From the NCBI GenBank assembly GCA_011319805.1, contig SJRY01000040.1:186001-250000 (forward strand): a stretch of 64,000 nucleotides of DNA. Reading direction: 5' to 3'. The translations under genes and the position numbers were made by a program. Source of the DNA: Macrocybe gigantea (lineage: Eukaryota > Basidiomycota > Agaricomycetes > Agaricales > Callistosporiaceae). Numbering within the stretch: the stretch's first letter is position 1; every line of letters begins with the position of its first letter. The notes beneath the pieces are model-generated. The model searched no databases, was not told where the DNA came from, and saw nothing but the letters and a program-made list of their open reading frames with translations. This document shows positions 1-13,689 of this stretch, one piece after another.

Positions 1-243
1 TCTTCGCATTGGAGTGTATTCGAATAGAGCCGCTGAAAATCTGACTAGAGCAATATACTACGTTTCGTCCTTGGCATCATATCGCAATGCAGTCTAGGAG
101 GGCTCCTTCTTGGAAGGCAGCTTGAAAGGAAAGGGAAGAGTTCATGCGTCGTACTGCTGAGCAAGGGTGGTCTGGTCTGGCATACTAAGGGTGTCAAGCC
201 AAATCAACGATGATCTGTTTTAAATTTGTTAACATACACTGTA

Positions 244-316
244 AGGGGCATAGCTCAGTCGGGAGAGCAGTAGACTGAAGTTCTAAAGGTCCCGCGTTCG
301 ATCCGCGGTGCCCCCA
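244..316 (+). tRNA. tRNA-Phe (anticodon GAA), possibly impaired
   Basis: A full cloverleaf can be drawn. U8-A9 are at 251-252, the D stem is GCTC/GAGC, the anticodon loop is CTGAAGT (275-281, anticodon GAA), the variable loop is AGGTC, and the T arm is CCGCG-TTCGATC-CGCGG (292-308). The acceptor 3' strand is TGCCCCC (309-315) with discriminator A316. Internal A and B boxes are present and no intron is seen. Two things are odd. Base 1 is A244 facing C315, so the terminal acceptor pair is A:C, and position 27:43 is G270:A286 where tRNA-Phe normally has a pair. The identity is clear from the anticodon arm and variable loop, but it could be a slightly degraded copy. Confidence 0.85.
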
Positions 317-327
317 TTTTTTTTTTT
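317..327 (+). terminator. RNA polymerase III terminator of the tRNA
   Basis: An uninterrupted run of eleven T residues directly follows the tRNA discriminator base. This is the standard Pol III stop signal and suggests the tRNA is, or recently was, transcribed. Confidence 0.8.
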
Positions 328-345
328 GGTGTACTTTAATTGTAT

Positions 346-370
346 ATTTTATTTTATTTTATTTTATTTT
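346..370. repeat. (ATTTT)5 microsatellite
   Basis: Five exact tandem copies of ATTTT lie just downstream of the tRNA terminator. It is simple slippage DNA with no coding content. Confidence 0.9.
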
Positions 371-511
371 CTTTTCTTCAAATCGTTCGCATCATACAAA
401 ATAGTTAACATTTTAAGAGGCACCGACAAAATCCAAACACACCCTGATATATCTTTATTTTACAGTTAGACATGCTAAAAAACGAGCGATCAAGACGCGC
501 AAACTGGACCT

Positions 512-2773
512 CTACACTACGCTCATTTCAAATATACAGGAAGGAGGGTATTGGATATTGGATATATGCGATAAGGAAAACGGCGGCTGCGTCCACCTCG
601 AGCTGGGAGATAGCACATCAGTCTTAGGAGTCTCGCTGAATACTCGTCGTTCGGGGAACAGGAGCCTCACCTCCCTTTCTGCGGGGCTCGACTGGCTTCC
701 AAATGGCATAAACGCGTACGGATCGGATTCGATGCGCTCCTTCCGCTGGTCGAGGAACCTGTCCGGGTCGAAATAGTGTGCTAGGTGGCCGAGATGAGCG
801 ACCTATACCAGAAGGATAAAGTACGTGGGAATATGCACCGTCCGCGCCCCAAATGTCGACGGATCTTTGCAAGTCGTGGATGTCGCATATTATCCTGGGT
901 CAGAAAATTCCGCTCAACATCGGGTCGCTCTAATAAGTGACAAGGGGAACATACTTGGAACCGCCCGGGATGTAAGACAGCGATTCATCCTGATGAGTTG
1001 AAGGCAAAGTCGTTGTCGAAATCGCTTCACTTCGCATTCTGCGGTTTGAATTATGTAGATTCGGCATCTCTAGGTTTGCTTACTGGCATTCATAAGGCCT
1101 GCACATGGCAACGAGAATAAGATCGTGAATGAGCGATTGGACGAGTTGATCAACGAGGGTTACCTACACTACGGGCTCCAGCCGCAAGGCTTCTGTTCAA
1201 TAGGGTGAGAACATGGAGTCAGTTTAGTAAACCAGCGTTACCGTATATAACTGCTCGAAGGCAATTTGAGATCTCGGAGTCCTCATCTAAAAGATCAACG
1301 AACGATGCGGTAGACAGCTCGGTGCGCAATCGTTTAAACAGCCTCCTATCCGCATCCAAGAAGTTGCGTATTGCCTTGCAAATCAGATAAATCTGGATGA
1401 ACGACCCGGTCTTGAGCAGCAGAGCAGGAACGGACACCCCCCAAAACGCTTACTCTGTCCTCTATGGTTAATAACGAGACACAGAGCTCGTTCGCACGCT
1501 CCTGCGGTTCTGAGCTCGGTCCGTCAAAGATTTCAGAACCTATCATGACGTGAAAGAGTGATACCTAGAAAAGTCTCTGCCAAGTAATCGATTAATGAAT
1601 GCTGCTGGAGAGGACTTTCGGGGGTGTGCTCCCGCATTTGCCGTCGTAAAGCGGCCGACTCAATAGAATCGCACAATTGCGCCTTGAACATACGCGTTTC
1701 TTCTTCATACGCATCCACGAATGCTTCAAACATTGGCCAGGCGGAACCTCTTGTAAATCTGCTAAGGAGGAGGTCCTCCACGCTAAACGCGGTTTGTAGG
1801 AAGTCTGCGTGAAAAGAACCACAGGGCAAGTCTATCTTGTCCACAGTTCCGAGCAGGGTGCTTGGCAATCTGCAAGTGTAATTGTGAAGGTTGTCCTGAA
1901 GGTAAATAGGCTCATAGGCTGCGGAGGGGAGAGAAAAGGTGAATTTAACTTACAGAGACACAGGCAGAGTTGTGCGATTTCATTTGGAAGACATATTCTC
2001 GAGCATAACGATCTAGTATTTGCAAATGCCGAATCCGATGCTTTAGGTAGAAAGGCCGGATAATTTCTTGGTAGAGACTGGAAGAGCCCGTTCAGAGGAC
2101 CGAGTCCAGAATTTCCGTTTCGTTGGAAGTACCTGTTGAATTGGACTTCGCAGAACAAAAGCCACGTTAATACCACACCAGATGGTAAAAGAAAGAGCGT
2201 GCATTACCGCTAGTGTCTATCCACCATAACTCGGTAAGAGCGAAAGCCCTCATCCCTAAAGCGCACTGTTAATTCGAGAGCGGTGAGAAGAATCTCCGCC
2301 CAACGCACTCTCCGCGAAGTTTTGACGGCATGTATCCAAGATGAAGCGCACATGGACGGGATACGACGTTACTACAAAATCATTCCACATGGATATCGAC
2401 CCATTAGATAGTTCAAATGATTCGTCTGTTAAACTGTCGTTAGGAAAGCGCATTTTGCATGTGGGGAAGAAAACTGACCTGACAGTAGTAGCGTCCGAAA
2501 ATTGTCATCTTCTATAGGTACTCGGGATTGATGAATCGGGAGACTTGCATGCATCTTCGCCGCTCTGATGCTGTGGAAACATTTCACCAACACTCTGAGT
2601 GAAAAATGCACGATGTGGCTAGTGGCCAAGTCCGTCGCGACATCTTTGAAGGACGGAGGAAGGGAGTGGCATGCGTAACGAAGAAGCGAGATCGCAAGGA
2701 ACGTCGGCAAGGGTTTCAACAGCTTGTAAAGCCTGCTAGCGAGGAGGTCGAGGCCAGGCGTCGTCCTGACCAT
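512..2773 (-). pseudogene. cytochrome P450 relic lacking the heme-binding loop
   Basis: Read on the minus strand, scattered exons match a basidiomycete class II P450. There is a hydrophobic N-terminal stretch near 2770-2640, then the motif MWNDFVVTSYP near 2380. A helix segment near 2060-1970 (YQEIIRPFYLKHRIRHL) corresponds to the usual RPFF region. The FTRGSAWPMFEAF segment lies near 1770 and YIPGGSK near 980. Across a spliceable intron at about 783-840 comes WGADA-HYFDPDRFLDQRKERI, which contains the PERF-type motif (FDPDRF). The sequence then breaks after PYAFMPFGS. The family signature that should follow (FxxGPRxCxG with the heme-ligand cysteine) is absent, and the C-terminal exons are missing or scrambled. 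Several exons do not join in frame. I infer a dead gene; the CYP family cannot be assigned by eye. Confidence 0.75.
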
Positions 2774-3112
2774 GCTGTAGGACGTGTCGAGGGCCGAGGT
2801 CGGGAGCAGCGCCCATAAGGTGGTCTGTACGTCAAGTCTGGGTGCTAGGTCCGACCCGAACCCGGATCTCGAACCCCAAATACGAGCTCCATCGACTAGA
2901 CCGTCCTCTTCGCCGTCTCGGACGATAGCAAAAGCGATGAAACAGCGTGTTCTAGATTCCGAGACCGGCTTTTTTTTGTTGATCGTGTCGATGTGAATGT
3001 TTCCCTGCGCAGTTCTGGCTGCATTTCAAAAAGGAGCATATCGTATGCCCTCGACCATCATCATCATCGCCATCAACAGAGCCCCTTCTTGACAACTGCT
3101 CATTTTTACAGT

Positions 3113-4161
3113 ATGGCCACGTCGAAGCCGATGCGCGACCAGGTGGCGGAGTACATCTCGTCGCTGCAGTCCAGGATCATCAGCGAGTTCGAGGCGCTCG
3201 ATCCCTCGGCTCCGCCGTTCAAGCGGGATTCTTGGGTGAGGGCGCAGGGAGGAACGGGTCAGTCGTGCGTCTTTGCGTGCCCGACGGACGATCCGTCGCT
3301 CGCGCCCAACACGTGCTCGAGAAAGCTGGCGTTAACACCTCGGTCGTGCACGGCGTCCTGCCACCTCCCGCGATCAAGCAAATGCGGGCCGATCACACGT
3401 CAATGCCCCTCCCAGATCGCCCGGGCGGCCTGCCCTTCTTCGCTGCGGGCATCAGCCTCGTCATACACCCTCGCAACCCGCACGCGCCGACCGTCCATGC
3501 GAACTATCGCTACTTTGAGATCACGGAGCCGCAGGAAGAGGGCGCGGCTGCTGAGCAACGGCCCAAAGTCTTGGCTTGGTGGTTCGGCGGCGGGTCGGAC
3601 CTAACGCCTTCGTATCTGTACGAAGAAGATGCGAAACATTTCCATCTCACGATCAAAAAGGCCTGCGACGCCCATGGGCCTGACCTCTATCCGATTTTCA
3701 AAAACTGGTGCGACGAGTACTTCTACATCTCACACAGAGGTGAATGCCGCGGCGTCGGCGGTTTGTTCTTCGACGATCTCAACGAAGACCCGCATGCACG
3801 CCTTCGGAACTCCCCTTCCCCACGCCCAAAGTCTCCGGAGGAAATATTCGCGTTCGTCAAGGATCTTGGGGATGCTTTCACCCCTTCATACATTCCTATT
3901 CTCCGACGACGCCACTCGCTGCCTTATACGCCCTTCCAGCGCCGCTGGCAGCTTCTTCGCAGAGGTCGATACGTGGAATTCAATCTCGTATACGACCGCG
4001 GAACTAAATTCGGCTTGATGACTCCTGGTGCCCGTATCGAAAGTATCCTGATGAGCCTGCCCGAAACAGCTAGGTGGGAGTACATGTCTGAACTCGGGGA
4101 GGAAGGGACAGAAGAAGGCAAGCTGGTTCAGGTCTTGAAGTCGCCGAGGGAGTGGGTGTAA
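3113..4161 (+). CDS. HEM13: coproporphyrinogen III oxidase, oxygen-dependent (one apparent 1-nt deletion)
   Basis: Converts coproporphyrinogen III to protoporphyrinogen IX by two oxidative decarboxylations using O2 in heme biosynthesis; the fungal enzyme is mainly cytosolic. About 349 residues, the usual length. Seen in order: N-terminal helix from ATG 3113, the [10 protein letters not shown] segment, [49 protein letters not shown], the [16 protein letters not shown] metal and active-site region, and [20 protein letters not shown] near the C-terminus. No intron is needed. The N-terminal 67 codons and the rest are in different frames; the switch falls at about 3313, where one missing base between ACG and TGCTCGAG restores [12 protein letters not shown] followed by VLEKAGVN. 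The total is then a multiple of three. I read this as an assembly error or a fresh lesion, because both sides are fully conserved. Confidence 0.93.
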
Positions 4162-4666
4162 CTATTCGGTCAGTAAAGGCAGGCACAAAAAGTGTCTTCT
4201 TGTATACGCAAAGTGAGTTTCTGCCGTCATCGTTTTATGACACCTTGTGTGCTTACTCCACGAAAGTTTGTATTCTTTGTATAGGAAATCGACCATGGAA
4301 TATCTTTACCTAAGTACAGAGACGGAGATGATATAAGGCTTGATCTTCCTGAACGTTTCCATTCCCAAGATAGCCGGATTCGCCTTTTCATCTCCATAAA
4401 CTCCAAGGAAATGGCGCTAAGCACTGGGCATTCACATAACATGCAGCCAGGTCACTGTGGACTACAAGCTGACTGCTCTTTCCAGAGCACAATAACAAAA
4501 AGGGAAGGACCTCACGCCTGACACGTGGACATAGTGGCCTTGTTCCAGTGGCCCGTCGCGGTGTGCGTGCCTTCGCGCTTGGGCACTTCTTAAACTCATT
4601 CCACTCGCCTCTAGTTGCAGAAAAATACCACTGACGGTGCACTGAGACCCGACCGACCCTCTCGAG

Positions 4667-7579
4667 ATGTCTCTACATCGTATGAAGTGCTACTCTCCGA
4701 CCTGCTTCAAAGGTGAACGGTGTTATAGTGTCACATGCCCAAGACTCGAAGAAGAGGCTTGGCAAAAATATCGGCGCTCGACACATAAGAAGACCAAGTC
4801 GAAGGGTGTTTCCGACGAATCCGTTCGTTGCTGCATTTTTTTTCGTGCGCGCTTACTGACAGCAGTTCCTACCAGCCACGAACGCCATGGACGTCCCAAG
4901 GTGTTGCTGATCAGCTCTCTGATGTAGACCGACGATGGCGCGATTCGGTACATCAGCTGATCTGCGTAGAAGAAGAATTCGTGAAGGATATGGAGTATGG
5001 CTTCCTTGTCAGTTCAATTTCCTTTTTTGGCTTGGCACCTAGACTGGGATCAACGTGGAGCAAATCTGACAGATCTGGGTGAGACGACTGCAAGACGCGG
5101 ACGTCGTCCCTCAGAAAAGAAATGAGGAGTTCATCCACCAAGTATTCTGGAATCTGCAGGACATCATCGCGATCCATACGCGACTCCGCGACCGCCTACT
5201 GGAGCATCAGAAGATGTCACTGCGAATGGAAAGACTCGGCGACATCGTGCACGAGTTCGTGCCGCAGTTCAACACGTTGCTCGCATATGCCGCGCATCAG
5301 CCGTACGGGAAACGCATCTTTAACGAGGAAAGGAAGTCGAATCCTGCGTTTGCGCGATTCGTGAGGTGGTTTTGTCTCATTTCCGTCGCAAACGTCTCGG
5401 TAGCGCTAATGACAAGCGATCAGGACACGGAGTTCAAGGGTATAGAGCTTGACGTCTTCTTGTCGAAACCGATTGTTCATCTAGCCCGATATCCGCTCTT
5501 GCTCGAGGCAATCGCGAAACACGTTACCGACACATACCCGGATGAGGCTGGACTGACCGCGACCATCAAATCGATACGCGACTTGTTAATTCGCATAAAC
5601 GACGAAGTCGGCAAGGCTGAGAATCGTTGCACACTCATCTGGTTGGACGAGCATCTCAATTTCAAGCCTGGCGAGGACGTCGTACGTAACTTCGTGTCTG
5701 ATATCTGTCCAGTCTCTCATTATGGATCGATTATTTAGGACCTGAAGCTGAATGACGAACGCCGAAGAGTTATACATCAAGGCATTTTAATGAAACGTGA
5801 CGAGGAGGTTCAAGTTTACCTATTTGACCATGCCATCCTTTTCGCGAAAAAGTCGAGGACGGATGGCTTGAAGGTCATCAAACACGTAGGCACTCCAGTC
5901 GTGCTAGCGGGTTTCTCCCTCTTGCTAATTTTTGATAGCCAATACCGCTCGACTTGTTGAGGATATCTGTGCCGGAAAGCGACAGCGTCGGTTATTCCCC
6001 GAATCAAGGCCACTCGGGCGGAAGCACAGCCGTGAGCGCCAAAGACGCAAGACCGTTACAAGCCGGCTCGAAGGCTCATTTCATTAAATTTGAATGCTTG
6101 GGCCGCAACTATTACAAGATTCACATTGTCTGCGAAGTCAATAGCTTCCCGGCAAAAGTGGATCGACAGCATCGATGGCCGGCAGGCCAAGATCCGCGAA
6201 AGGACGGCGGTCTTTGAAACGGTGGCGTTTGGACACGGCGCTCTCGCTGCACACTCCAAGATCAACTGTGCCACTCTGATTGGTGGGTCAGCCTTCTTTC
6301 GCAGAACACTCGGGTTTTGACTCGGGCACGCAACCCAGATCATGGTGGAAAGCTATTATTCGGCGATGACGAGGGTCTGTATATCTCTGACATGTTTGGG
6401 TCCACCAACGTGCCGACAAAGGTTTTGGCCATACCGCACGTCATTCAAGTCGAAGTCCTTCAGGAGTTACAACTCCTCATCCTTCTCTCCGGTACGTGGT
6501 CATGTGAACTCTGCACTGCGTTGGCCAGATGATAATCCGCTAACAATGCAATGTAGGAGAAAATGTCATGGTTTTTCCCCTTGCTGTACTCTATCCCATT
6601 CATCCCGCATCTAAAGCGACGTATGGAAAATGCATATCTTCCCGTGCTTCTTTCTTCAAAGCAGGCTTCTGTCTTGGAAGATGTCTCTTGAGCATTGTCA
6701 AGCGAAGCGCCACAGGGAGCACGCTGGGGATTTTCGAACTATCGGATCCCCTTTTCCATGAGAATTACGCAACGCTCATCAAGGGCGAAATTTCCCCTCT
6801 ACCCGAACCAACAGGGGTGAGTTCTAGCTGGCTTGTGTTGAATGTATAGATTGACTTCGTATCAGGACTTACGCTTCCCAGCGGAAGTAACATCAGTGCA
6901 TTACTTGAAAACACAACTATGCATTACCTCGACGGATGCTTTCATACTCGTTGATGCTGAAACTCTTGAACAACAAGAGCTCTTGGATTCGCATGACCAG
7001 AATCTCGATTTCATGTCAATCGACATGCTGTGAAACCTCTGGATATATTCCAGGTTCATGATGAATATTTATTATGTTACAAGGGTTTGTGAATTCTGCT
7101 AGACCGTCCCTTATCGGCCGTCAATGCTCACTGCGATCACCTATAGAATTTGCGTTCTATGTAAACAAGGTCGGGAGACGCACACGAAAGCAGTTCATCG
7201 TCAATTGGGAAGGCGAACCGACGAAATTTGGTACGACATATCAAGTAGTCTTCGCCGCTTTCCCTGAATTTCACCTGTTCTAGTCTTGCGCGAGCCATAC
7301 ATACTTGCCCTTGATCGCGACTTTGTGGAAGTGTGGCATATGGAAACGGGGACGAGGTGCCAAGTCGTCCATGCGGTCGACCCCCGCGTGCTCTGGAGCG
7401 GTCCTTCTACCACCAATTCTCCCACAATTTATCCTCGACTGTCGGCGTTGAAAAATCAAGAGCTTCACCAGGAGAAAGGGTTCGATGTTCTCATGGTGCT
7501 CGACAACGAACCGGCTGGACTGCGCCTCCGGGAGCGGCGACCGCGGAGTCACTCGATTAATTCTGTAATTTCCATTTGA
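4667..7579 (+). CDS. Rho1-type guanine nucleotide exchange factor (DH-PH-CNH)
   Basis: Activates a Rho GTPase (Rom1/Rom2 family, cell wall integrity and polarity). Ten introns close in phase: 4823-4875, 5008-5072, 5361-5423, 5682-5738, 5886-5938, 6283-6338, 6492-6556, 6817-6865, 7085-7146 and 7231-7283, giving about 778 residues. The N-terminus carries a short Cys-rich CYSPTC/CYSVTCP segment. The DH domain follows (LICVEEEFVKDMEY, then EEFIHQVFWNLQDI and KPIVHLARYPLLLEAI). A PH domain (VIHQGILMKRDEEVQVYLFD) and a CNH domain (KLLFGDDEGLYISDMF, PAEVTSVHYLKTQLCI, EFAFYVNKVGRRTR, ALDRDFVEVWHMETG) come next. Two indels break it: one extra base at about 6121 in the PH domain and one missing base at about 7030 in the CNH domain; they cancel in length. 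The DEP domain usual in fungal Rom proteins is not visible upstream, and the start of the DH domain seems about 20 residues short. Confidence 0.85.
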
Positions 7580-8868
7580 AAGATCATCGTCCTTTCTCAT
7601 AAGATGTCGTGCAATATGGTGCCGTGTGCTTCCATGAACTTGACAAACCGTATCCGGTCTTAAGACTTCCAGCCTCAATACCTTCGGAGGTCTTCCCGCC
7701 AAAATTTGAATTTGTTAATCAACCGTGCGACCAGAACAGCAGAAGGCCGAGCTGTTCCCTGGTCCTCCAAGCGTCATCGCTATCTATGGCCGTGTGATAT
7801 GCTCCGCGATACACATAATCAACGTGGACTTTTGAACAAGTCGTTGACAAGCTGCGCACAATGGAAATTTTGAGGCTCCCAAGGCTTATACTGCTTTACT
7901 GCAATTCATATTCTCAAAATCGACCAGATGCTTGTTTAGGCATCCAACGCTGCGTAAGTGTGGGGTCCAGGAGGTGAATAGGGGCGTGCCTAGCGAATAA
8001 CGGGCCCAATCTCCTCAAGGTCATTTTTGCTTAAAAATTAGGTGCGGGTGCGACGCGGTGGATTTATGTTCATCGCCATCACGACTTGTGTATGAAGCGC
8101 CTTTTGTATTGGTGTATAGCGGCCCGGCCGCCTCTAGACGCACAGGATGTCAGTGGTTCAACCGAACGAGCTACGTGGGAGGAAAAACAAAAGGTCTGAG
8201 CCTTTTTTGAGGAAATGCAATCCTCAGTGTGCGCCGTATTGGCGTAATCTCTAATGATGAGAATGATTGTCATGTCCTACTAACTGGATAATATTTCTAC
8301 AATGATACTGTATCACACACAGGATCATGGTCGACACAGAATCGGCGACGAGTGAACCCAGTTTAAACCCTCCAAAACTTGCCCAGATAAGTTACTCCGC
8401 CTCTACTGAATACAAAAGGAGTAATAAGTAGCACTATGAATAAACAATACGAGCTTGGCTTCGTGGCACTTAAAGTGCGATGGCGGGGCTTTTGATATCC
8501 CGCTGGTTCTTTTGTCTGTCCCAGGATGTGAGGGAGGCCTGATCCGCATCGACTACGACTTCGCGTTGAATATGCACCCCCGGGTCCTGAGCATCAAATG
8601 AGTAAGCCGAAATCGAAACCGTCCATGTGAACGACTCACAAGATTGTCCATTCGGTAAGCATCTGTCTTCGTCTCGTCAACTGACATGAGCCTGAATGAC
8701 CGGTCGATGGGGCTTCTGTACGTTGAATGCCCGCCAGTGCCGTTCTGGTGTTGTGGGAGGTGCCCCGATGTTGAATGTGATTTGGGATTATTTGCCGCTT
8801 CGTTCAAATCTAGGACTTGAAACGCAACAATTAGACATGATTATCTCTAATGTAGGGTGATGGAATAC
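7580..8868. other. intergenic, no gene supported
   Basis: Short open frames exist on both strands but none shows a family motif or spliceable continuation. A stretch at 8100-8165 has a weak tRNA-like look on the minus strand but fails the B-box test (see rejected). Confidence 0.5.
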
Positions 8869-10200
8869 TCACTGACGCGCACCGAAAAGATTGCCGTAAC
8901 TGCCATGCCCAGCGTAGCGAACATCGTAGACATGGATGATTTGTTGAAATGGATGAAAAAGACCAAGTTTACTGAACGCACTGGTCAGAGTATCTCCCAG
9001 TAGATGAGAGACATCGAACTGACGAATATTTACAACCGTTACGGCCAAGAAATACATCAGTTGGCTTTCCCAGAATACCCTAGTGAACTGGGAGCCAGTG
9101 ACAAGACGCCTATCGATATCTCGAAACAGGCGATTGGAGGTGAGCGCCAAGATGACAATATCAAAGAGCGATCCACACTGGAACAGCGGCGCCGTCAATC
9201 GATGCGGGTCTCCCCATTGCATGACGTGGTCGTGACTTTACCATATATTGAATCCAGCTCGTTGAGCCCTGAAAAACAATGAGAAGTGACGTAGCATGAA
9301 CTCTCAGGAAACGTACATGAGATAGGTCCGAGATGCAGTTACCCGTCTTTCCTAGCTGGGCGTTTCTCGGCACAACGACGGGCGCGATAATCTCCGCAGC
9401 GCTCACCAGCCCCCGAAGATGAGCAAGAAGATGAGAATTGTCCTGCTACGATTACATATAGCATATGTCCGAAAAATGAAGACTCCTTGCGATGCGACAG
9501 CGGCCAAGACTTTGAGAACCGGAACGGAAATGAAAAAGTGTTCGCAAGACTTCTTCGTAAAGCTTGCGGAGAATCCTCCGACTAGGGACAAGACGATAGC
9601 CGCCATTCCCAGATACTGATGTAGAATATTGGTCAGGGAAGTATTTTGGTAGTGATTTCGGGAAAACGGACTCGCGTCAGGATAAGAAGCCAACATGCGA
9701 TAGAGAGTCGGAAAAAACTCTTCTGCTTCCGGTCTACAAAGTGGATAGAAGCTCAGTCCAAGATGAATTTAATCTAATGGCACAATGCGACGCACAGAAC
9801 CGGATCTCAGCGGGTAACGTTTGGAAATAGTCTAAGACAATCATTAATCGATTCAGGACTGTTGAGGGATTGACGCACCAAAAGCAAAGATCGATGCACC
9901 GGCGATCTTCAAGTAACTCGCCGCTGCGATGGCTTTGGGGCTACTCATGATGATCTGGTGGTCGGATGGAGGACAAGTCAACCCTCGATGTACTGCCTCC
10001 AAAGGTTGCTTCGCGCCAAGTGCGGTTGGTGTGGGGCTCAGAAATAGCTCCCGAGGACACGATGATGAGCGACAGACACGGGAATGGCTCGAGCCAAGAA
10101 AGCCAACGAATAACGAAATTTATGGAACAAATGAGAGATGGCTGGAATTCGTGCCTGACGCGATGCTCGCCTTCTGCAAGAGGTAATCCGGCGTGATCAA
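8869..10200 (-). pseudogene. multi-pass membrane protein resembling DUF6533-type agaricomycete proteins, broken
   Basis: Minus-strand pieces read as a hydrophobic protein of the kind expanded in mushrooms. One has transmembrane segments ending in FIFRTYAICNRSRTILIFL (9700-9420). A short piece then holds CIS after AAEIIAPVVVPRNAQLGK (9410-9320). The last has FDIVILALTSNRLFRD followed by a helix with LMYFLAVTVVNI (9170-9040), which corresponds to the usual FD(T/L)xxFxLTLxR ... RDGxxYFxV ... N ending. The first two pieces join only if one G is added to the run of five G at about 9412-9416. Exons towards 10,200 and beyond are hydrophobic but could not be tied in. Function of the family is unknown; the assignment rests on pattern memory only. 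Confidence 0.45.
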
Positions 10201-11260
10201 CCTCGAAATCAAGATATGCGCAAGCTGCACGCACATGCACAAATAGATAGCGACGAGACTGAAAAGGCCTTTGAAAACTTCCAACAAGACAGGTCTGATG
10301 GGTGGAAAACGGCAATTTTTTAGCCGGATTATACCTAATACCTCTATCGAGCAACTTTTATCCGAACTATCCAGAAAATCCGGGTGTCCTATCTTCAAAT
10401 TTAGTCCATGATGTCCAAAAGTGCCTGTTCGTATGTGAGCACATGAATAGCAGTCCAGCAGACTAGATAGAGGGACCCTCAGGCTCGGATTCCTACTCAG
10501 TTGTGGAGAAATAGTGCACATAGAAAGATGAGCTTACAAAACTTCGACAACGTGCTCCTAGGCACAACCCAATGTGCCTTGCAATGTCGCTACAAGTTGT
10601 AGCCATTTCTAGATGTCCAGTAGATACCGATGTGGTCCGCGAGTCGATCCATGGCGGTTAAAATCTTCGGCAAGATGAGGAATGATCACCAATAAATTGA
10701 AATGGATGGAGCGCCCAGGAACAGATAAACTGAATCGCTGGATGTTCGAAGTTGTCGCCTATATATTTTGCTGACTTCTATCATAGGACATGGACAATCT
10801 GAGCAGTCTTAAGTCTGTCATAGGTCCGCGAAGATCTCGAGTTCGTAGCGTTGAAGGGTTGAGGAAGTGAGTACATACATTTGGTTCAAATATTACCAAA
10901 TAACACCATCGGATGAATAGTTCATGTGCTCAAATTCGTGACTGTCTGATGGTCAACTCGCCATACGGTAAGTTTTTCCGCTTTTTCTGTGGAATGTCTA
11001 TAACATAAAAGGATGCAGAAACACAGTCTTCTATTTGTGTTCTAGTCACGTTGAAATGAGAGATAAATGGTTACTGAATTCGAATTCACGTCATGTCTGC
11101 AATTCATCGACAGACCTTCAGCCTTTTCATTGCTGAATTGAGCGGGCGCCCCTGCTTTTCGTACCTTGCGATGATTGCTTGGCGAGATTTACGCGTGGAA
11201 GGATGATAACATGATGCACCGGTAAATGTGCTCACGCTCACAAAAATCCACCATAATCAT
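10201..11260. other. intergenic, nothing recognised
   Basis: AT-rich stretch with small hydrophobic frames on the minus strand (10521-10120, including LFSLVAIYLCMCVQLAHILI) that may be a leftover of the membrane-protein relic to its left. No other coding signal is seen. Confidence 0.4.
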
Positions 11261-11263
11261 GGG

Positions 11264-11270
11264 TATATAT
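11264..11270 (+). promoter_or_regulatory. putative TATA box of the carboxylesterase gene
   Basis: TATATAT lies 111 nt before the esterase ATG and is followed by a pyrimidine-rich leader. Assigned by position only. Confidence 0.35.
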
Positions 11271-11380
11271 GGCAATTCGTTCGTGCTGTTTTCACTCTGG
11301 TGCTAGGCAGACCTACTCGGGTAGCTTCACTACTCCGTTCTGCTGTCCGTTCCTTTTGAGGCTAAACGCCTCCTTCATCT

Positions 11381-13689
<2,309 letters not shown>

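Noticed and set aside
783..840. In-frame TAG in the P450 relic just before FDPDRF
   Set aside because: The stop lies inside a normal GTGCAT...CACCTAG intron; splicing gives WGADA-HYFDPDRF. It is not evidence of decay by itself.
8100..8165. tRNA-like minus-strand sequence (TAGCTC...GGTT...)
   Set aside because: The A-box-like part is present, but there is no B box, no seven-base anticodon loop and no acceptor pairing.
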